A stretch of 64,000 nt of DNA from Pachyseris speciosa (Eukaryota; Cnidaria; Anthozoa; Scleractinia; Pachyseridae): NCBI GenBank assembly GCA_016490735.1, contig JAEMWC010000342.1, positions 492,501 through 556,500 of the forward strand, read 5' to 3'. Position 1 is the stretch's first letter. Every line of letters starts with the position of its first letter. Made by a program: the position numbers and the translations under genes. A model generated the notes under the pieces. The model was given only the letters and a program-made list of their open reading frames with translations. It was not told the DNA's origin and searched no databases. Positions 58,001 through 64,000 of the stretch are shown piece after piece.

Positions 58001-61000
58001 ATCAAATGTGCTTGACATGGTTAGATTAGTGTGGTATGTCAGACTTATTTTGATAAGGGGCTCTCTTTTATGGAGTGAAATTCATTTACCCTTATATTTG
58101 TTAACTGTTTTCTTCGGTCGTTTGCCCTTGCTAAGTTGGTTTTAGTTCAAAAGATTTGAAGTACAAGTGGATATCCCAAGAGAGCCGCGAAGCCGTGGAG
58201 AAGGATGATCTGATGCCCATCTCAGAGTTTGATCTTGGCTCTATAAAAACGTCTGAAACTTTGTCAGTTTATAAAACAGGTACGAATAGCTCGCTTTAGA
58301 AAAGACTGGGACAGAGTGACTGCACAAGCGATTTCAGTGGGGTGGGGGAGGGGTTAGGGGAAGAGGGGCGTTTGGGAAGAAACAATCGCCTCCACCCAAA
58401 CAATCCCACAACTCCTCACGCGGCACTCTGGACCCCAGTCTTTTCCGAAGTGAATATGCAACAGCTCTCAGTATAGGGGGGGTGGGGGGGGGGGGGGATT
58501 TGGGGAGAGAGGTTGGAGGGCAGAGTACGAAATATCACTTGTCAGATTATGATCATGATATTGTTAAGCAACTCATCGGCCTTTTTTCAACAGGAGACAA
58601 CAACAAAAATAGTCACTAGCTATGAACCAATGGGCATTCTTTTCTTTATCTCACTTTACTCGCGTTTTACTGCAAATTCATGTTAGAATATTGTTGTTAG
58701 CTCTTTAGTGTTTCCACTTCCTCTTACTGTAATCAAGAGTCCTGTTAATTTCACCGTACTGAGTGGCAAACAAAAGCTGAATTGAATCGAATGCTACTTT
58801 AAAAAAATTTAATACGGGGAGGCTCCGCCCCGAGGTCCGACCCCTTACTCTTTTATATACCATTTTTGACAGAAAAGGTACCCATTTCAGGCGCGGATCC
58901 ACACCGGTTTCCACCGTTTTACGAAAATCGGCCAGATTTCTCAAAATAAATTATGTGTGTTTTTTTTTTAATAAAATCCAAAATGGTTTGAACATTATTT
59001 TGTTTCAAATTTTCTGGTTCTGATACGCTCATGCCGTGGGAAAGGGGTCTTTAGCAAGTTAAATCCAAAAAATTTCCCTGACCCCTTCGGCGCTCGCTTT
59101 TTCTGAAAACGGTCACTATTTTTCCTAGATCCGCCACTGCATTTCGTATACCTTCCATTGACAAATAGTATCCCTTTCGTTTACCTAAAAGAGGAAGTCT
59201 TCTTGTCATGTTCATGTAGCGTTCAATAAACTAAATTAAAACAGTACAGTCATAAGTTATGTCTGTTCGAAATTTTTTAATACCCCTCTCTTAGGAAGTT
59301 TACAAAGTGTTTGCTTGAAAAATCCAAGCGTGCCTCAACTGCAAATCAAGCGACAAAACAAGATTTTTTTTTACTGACGTTTCTTTTTTGTGTTTTTTAG
59401 GGCCATTTTCGAGCCTAAAAATAGAGTTCAACTTCCACAGAAAATCTGTGTATTATATGATACAAATCTATATTCCAAGTGGCATGATAGTTGTGCTGTC
59501 TTGGGTAAGTAATCACAAGCTGCATTCACTCTGATTACAATCATAACAAGGTGACGGGTCACATGGTCACACGTAAAAGAGGACAAAACCTTGTGCGCGT
59601 TTATCGAAACTCCCGACAACTTTTCGTTTTCGGGCCCGAAAAACTATTATTGGTGTATTAGGTCCGTTACAAGAAATTGGATTTGGAATATTTTTGCATA
59701 ATATTTTAAGAAATAACGATAGAAAATTGAGAAATAATTTGGCTTAGTTTGTTGAAAACTTTAGTTCCTATTGATAGAAAGCGACTTGAAAATTACTCGC
59801 TCGGGCCGGAAATGGTTTGATATGATCTTATTGCGGTTTCAGCGAAAACTGTCGACAGTTTCCGATTCTGCTCACTGGTTCTCATTTGACCTTTTGGAAC
59901 AAAAAGTGGTGTCAGAATTCAAAGACATTCTTTTCAGTTTCATTGAAGAGTAATTAATTCGGTGTTGTTTCCTCACGTGTAAAATGTAAACAGAGACGTC
60001 TTCTCTTATGTCAGCCTTCTCGTACAAAATGGCTTTTTTCCTATTTTCGTTCACAGATATCGTTCTGGATTGATTACAATTCAATTCCCGCCAGAACAGC
60101 GCTCGGCATCACCACCGTGCTCGCCATGACAACGCTTTTATTTGGTGTCCAGTCCTCCCTGCCGAGCGTGCCATACATCAAGGCAGTGGATTTGTTTATG
60201 ATCGTCTCGTTTGCCAGTGTTTTCGCTGCACTGGTGGAGTACGCTGTTGTGAACTATACGAGCATGCGTCAAAAAGAACGAAAGGAATCTCGACCATCCA
60301 AAGCTAAATACACTGTTGTAAGTGAATTTCTTCTCTTTGCAAGCAGTATTTTCTTTTTTGCTATTATGCAGAGCAACGTGGCATGATTGCTCAAGCGGAA
60401 TTAAGTAGTAATAACCTGCTAATAATCCTTGACGGGGAGCCATAAGATGCAGGCAGGTCGATGGGTTTGGTTCGAACGCTATTTTCAGCTCTTAGCACCG
60501 ATTGCACGTTTACCCGCACGTTACACTAGTTGCGTGTTTTCCAACGCTTGGGACCTTGATGTATTTTGTCAGCCTTTTTTTCTTGCCACTGGTTGCGAGT
60601 CAGTCCCCTCCCTTGGTACCACAAATATGTTTTAGCACTGGCGCTTGTCATCATTTGCACTATTTTGCAATCCTTTACGTCTGTTCGAAAGTTTCCCATC
60701 GAATTTAGATACATTTGTCTTACTGCTCGTGACGGCCGTAGACTGGTAGCAACCCCATTCTGGGTAGTACAGAACGAAAGCCAACAGCACGGAGAGCTGA
60801 AGTGGGGGACAGGGGAGGCTTGCGCTGGGAGTGAGGCTCCTCCCCCAGCTTCCTCTCCTCGCGTTGGTGTTGCTGCGCTGTTGACGGACTGTGCTATCGA
60901 CTTTCTAGAACAGGACTGCTAGATATCTGTTGACACCGCCAAGGTTTTCTAAGTTTTTCAATCTGAGTAACTTGTCTTATTTTCCTTCAACAGAATCCGG

Positions 61001-61353
61001 ACATTGTTATGCTAAGCTTCGGAAACGCATCATTTGAAAACGATAGCGTAACCAATCACCATTTAGAAAATGGCAGCATTCACGGTGCAACAACCAATAG
61101 CAGTAACTCGCTTCACAAACCTGATCACATGAGCAACGGAACAACGAGTACTGGACATCGTCCACGTGATCAACCGTATCTATCACGTGATTACCCTCAC
61201 GTCCAAGAACCTTCTATGACAAGATCGAATAGGTGCAGCTGGCGCTGCAAGATTACACCCAATGCGATTGACGCTTGGTCGCGCGTATTGTTTCCTCTGG
61301 CTTATGGACTTTTCATTGTGGGTTACTGGATTTTGTATTCATCGAGCATTTAA
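51816..61353 (+). CDS. Cys-loop anion-channel subunit, GABA-A/glycine receptor-like (9 exons)
   Basis: Exons 51816-51904, 52735-52883, 53438-53508, 55698-55918, 57724-57806, 58136-58279, 59401-59504, 60057-60317 and 60994-61353 join in phase at GT-AG sites to give 493 residues. Order: signal peptide (to about 27); ligand-binding domain with NLYILSIGNF and WLPKTYFVNKK; the Cys-loop C184-x13-C198 (YMDLRNFPFDVQK between); IESFGFSSKDLKYKW; TM1 YYMIQIYIPSGMIVVLSW; TM2 beginning PAR and continuing TALGITTVLAMTTL; TM3 VDLFMIVSFASVFAALVEY; a short intracellular loop; and TM4 WSRVLFPLAYGLFIVGYW. The Pro-Ala-Arg before TM2 is the signature of chloride-selective members. Exon 6 uses the acceptor at 58134-58135, because the later TTTTAG would break the frame. 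The agonist is not evident. Confidence 0.93.
51966..52016. repeat. CAT trinucleotide microsatellite
   Basis: About 15 CAT units in intron 1 of the Cys-loop receptor gene. Confidence 0.9.
53828..55524. mobile_element. 1.7-kb inverted-terminus element in intron 3 of the receptor
   Basis: The termini CCCATGGCAAGAAATGAGGG and its exact complement are flanked by TAG on both sides. Apart from a further element at 54743-55464 the interior has no transposase-like frame. Confidence 0.7.
54743..55464. mobile_element. Element nested within 53828-55524
   Basis: CATTCTCGTCCCCACAGCC at the left and GGCTCTGGGGACGAGAATG at the right are inverted. Inner copies of CGTCCCCAGAGCCACTCG near 54850 and a palindrome around CCGGATGTCCGTGATTTACG at 55362-55391 are also present. 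Confidence 0.6.
55929..56209. mobile_element. MITE family C, copy 2
   Basis: The left AGCGGTTTTCAATTGAGTGT and right ACACTCAAAATGAAAACTGCT are inverted termini. It begins only about 10 bp after the splice donor of receptor exon 4 (55918). Confidence 0.75.
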
Positions 61354-61382
61354 GAGGATAAGACATAACTGCTTAGAGGATA

Positions 61383-61730
61383 CTAATGATGCTGCTGCTG
61401 ATGATAATGAGGATGCTAATTATGATGATGATGACGATAATGGTGGTGATGATGATGATGATGATGGTGATGGTGATGGTTATTAATTAGTTTTGATGGT
61501 GATAGTGATTGTGATTGTGATTGTGATTGTGATGGTGATGATGATGATGATGATGATGATGATGGTGATGGTGATGATGGTGATGGTGATGGTGATGGTG
61601 ATGGTGATGGTGATGATGATGATGATGGTGGTGATGGTGGTGGTGATGGTGATGACGATGGAGGTGGTGGTAATGGTGTTGGTTATGATGGTGTTGATGA
61701 TGATGATGATGATGATGGTGATGGAATCAC
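61383..61730. repeat. GAT/GGT-type trinucleotide repeat past the receptor stop
   Basis: About 350 bp of GATGAT/GGTGAT units begin 30 bp after the receptor stop codon, probably in the 3' UTR. The long Met/Val and Ile/Thr frames here are products of the repeat. Confidence 0.9.
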
Positions 61731-62945
61731 TTTTCCTGGCGCAGATATCATGGAAGAAGCACGCCACTTTTCAAACAATTAGAAAATCGGATGTCAAATA
61801 GTGAACACCATTTAGATGCGGCAAAAGTTCAACTTTTTCATCAGGATAATCAAAACTAGGATTCAACGGCCTCGTTCCTTGAAGTCTTGATTCTAAGAAA
61901 CGCATTTATATGCTGAACTTAGAGCAAAGGTCCTACTCGCAGCTGTTACTGAAGTTAAGGATGGCGTCTTCTTCTTTACTTATATCAAGTCCCTGGGTGT
62001 TATTTGGTCCGATCGTTGATCATTCTGTAAGCTTTACAAAGACTGAGCTAACGTGTTGGTCAGCTAACAGAACTAATTGTAATGGCACACAACACTTGTA
62101 CGACGTTAAATGTTCTAAATGGATTGATATTCTTCACGTAGAAATTCTAAGCGAAAAGCCGTGTTCAGTAATGACTCCGAACAATTTCTAGATTAAGCAA
62201 ATTCGGAATAGCGTCGTAGGGCTCGAAAGAATGCTACAGCAGATGGTTCGTTTGCATTTAGTACTGGGTTTCATCAAATGCAACCCGGTATGCAGCAGTG
62301 GATTGAATACTTTTAATGACAGTTTAGCCGTAAAACGTTGTATTTTATTACAAATTAGGCAACAAGTTTAAAAAAGGATTGCCAGCGTTATCACATGACT
62401 TGCCACATGAAAAACTGTCCCAGGCCCTCTCCTACTTACTTCTGTCGTTTTCATTTTTTGCTTTGAAAACCCGCGAGCAGGATTAGTAATATTTCATCAC
62501 ATCTCCTTTTTGGTTTCTTCAAAATTTCTCAAACTATATATATCTCCAAATAACGAAAACGGCAAATGCTGCAGTTATCACGGTATGATTTAGCAGAAAA
62601 TGTAGCAACGTAAAGCTCCTTTCACAGATATTCTATGAATCACAACATATGTACATATCTTTTTGGAATTTTATAGTTAAATGAGTCTCTTTTAAAAATG
62701 ACGCAATTCGGATACCTAGGTACCTGTAAATAATTTCGATTCAGTACACTTTTCAAGGAAACTAAAACTAAAAAACAAACATCACATCAATAAAATGTTA
62801 TTAATTCATGTATTTGTATTTTCTCTGCTGGTGTCTTAGTCTGCTTAATGCTCAATTCTACCATTTCATCGTCAACTGAAGCATGTGTCGACATACTTTT
62901 AATTGATTACACATCTTTTGTTTACAACACGGTTTTGCATACCTG

Positions 62946-63013
<68 letters not shown>

Positions 63014-63447
63014 TACCTACCTAAGTATGTATGACAGATATTAATTTACAAGCATTCTGTCACGAATTTAGTACTTTGGCTGCCCGTGTAATGAAGGCAA
63101 ACTTTTTTCTCAGCCGGGATATAAATTAAAATATATCCAAAAATGATAAGATGACTCGCTCTCTACTTCTGTTCGTGAGAGGTACTTCGGGTTACGCCCT
63201 CATAAGATATCAGCTAATTTTCACGATTTTCATAAGCCTTTAATTCAGCTCCTATACAACCGAACAGTCTCAAAGTTGGTTAGGATACCATTTTTGAGAT
63301 ATTGTTAAATGTGGCGGAAACAATTTTTTCCAATCGATAAATAAAAAATAAAAAAAAACTCATTCTTAGGACCCTACTCTTTCCAAAATGAGCAATTCAT
63401 ACTCTACTTCACAACATCTAATTATTCTTACTGATCTTAGTCGATCT
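61731..63447. other. Intergenic, no gene seen
   Basis: This includes an AT dinucleotide run of about 60 bp at 62947-63007. At 63155-63205 the minus strand has a GGG-CGTAA-CCC hairpin preceded by TTATGA and followed by GAAG, resembling a decayed hammerhead. Confidence 0.45.
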
Positions 63448-63657
63448 TTATTGAGCCTTAGTACTTAATCTCTGAAGCGCAGCTATGGCGCCACTGTGTT
63501 TGTAATCCTTCTTCAGCACTTGCTGAAAATGTCCCCTCGCTTCTTTCAGCAAACCCTTGATCTCTAAGATCCTTCCCAAGACAAACACTGCCTCTTTGCT
63601 GTTAGGATCATATTTGAGTAGAGAACGGACCTCTAACTCAGCCAAGTCAAAGTTGCC
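63448..63657 (-). CDS. TPR protein, last exon
   Basis: A TTTTAG acceptor at 63658-63659 precedes 69 codons and a stop at 63448. The peptide has two TPR-like helix pairs: LAELEVRSLLKYDPNSKEA, then LGRILEIKGLLKEARGHFQQ, with YKHSGAIAALQRLS at the end. The remainder lies beyond the right edge. It could be the tail of an immunophilin-type or other TPR co-chaperone; the family cannot be decided from this exon. Confidence 0.65.
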   Translation of the reverse strand, partial: GNFDLAELEVRSLLKYDPNSKEAVFVLGRILEIKGLLKEARGHFQQVLKKDYKHSGAIAALQRLSTKAQ

Positions 63658-64000
63658 CTAAAATAAAGGGAAAAATGTAGGTCTTGAACAGTATTCCACA
63701 ATGGAATGGTGTAAGTCGCATATAAAACCTAACATAACGGACAGCCGAGCGCGGACTGGAAATAGGGACCGTCCAGGCGCACGTTTCTCAAAACTCCCTA
63801 CAACATTTCGGGCCCGAAAGTATGAGGCGTTCTAAGGGACTTGCCTCGGTAAAAACTTTCAATTTACGCTATATTTTTCCTTTCTGGTACCTGTGTGTGT
63901 GTCTTAAGAAAAACTAAGCAGTCTTTGCAGTTTCACAGAGGCGTGAGCATGTTTTGATGTTTTCCCAAGAGGCTATAGGGGCTATGCAGCCAGTCTCTAG

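Noticed and set aside
58145..58155. Later splice acceptor (TTTTAG) for receptor exon 6
   Set aside because: It breaks the frame; the acceptor at 58134-58135 keeps phase and restores the conserved IESFGF segment.
61483..61801. Two long opposite-strand frames rich in Met/Val or Ile/Thr
   Set aside because: They are translations of a GAT/GGT trinucleotide repeat after the receptor stop codon and have no real protein features.

Overview
This window is eukaryotic: genes are split by GT-AG introns or are intronless metazoan-type genes, spacing is wide, and transposable elements fill much of the rest. The gene set and repeat families point to a cnidarian, most likely a stony coral. The evidence is a multi-exon anion-channel Cys-loop receptor, a stand-alone protein with a P2X7-like cytoplasmic domain, a single-exon class A GPCR, hAT, TTAA-site and Penelope-like signatures, and a hammerhead-ribozyme tandem repeat of the metazoan retrozyme kind. 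That placement is an inference; no species marker was identified.

Left (1-9.6 kb): the 5' half of a DNAJC3/p58IPK gene on the minus strand. Ten exons reconstruct 276 residues (signal peptide plus TPR array); the J domain lies beyond the left edge. About 100 bp upstream of its ATG is an exact ER stress response element (CCAAT-N9-CCACG). Its large intron holds a LINE fragment and two MITEs.

Middle (11-44 kb): four intronless, membrane-anchored type-B carboxylesterases. Three are on the minus strand (13.4, 23.6 and 27.2 kb) and one on the plus strand (39.6 kb). The copy at 27.2 kb carries a 1-bp frameshift. The copies form a mosaic that suggests gene conversion, and their flanks were duplicated with them, so MITE-filled and MITE-empty versions of the same site can be compared. 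Among them lie a three-exon P2X7-C-terminal-like gene (15.8-16.9 kb), a last exon of a multi-copy gene at 19.0 kb, a 254-bp-period array with intact hammerhead ribozymes on the minus strand (20.8-21.4 kb), two further Penelope-type hammerhead-like motifs, a 5-kb LINE with an esterase-type ORF1 and APE/RT ORF2 split by a TTAA element (30.2-35.5 kb), and one hAT element nested in another (42.0-43.6 kb).

Right (44-64 kb): a single-exon class A GPCR (minus), about 6.6 kb of gene-free, MITE-bearing DNA, a nine-exon GABA-A/glycine-type Cys-loop receptor subunit (plus, 51.8-61.4 kb, 493 residues, all splice phases consistent), and the last exon of a TPR protein (minus) at the edge.

The most notable element is the hammerhead array: two complete ribozymes exactly 254 bp apart would release a 254-nt RNA able to circularise.
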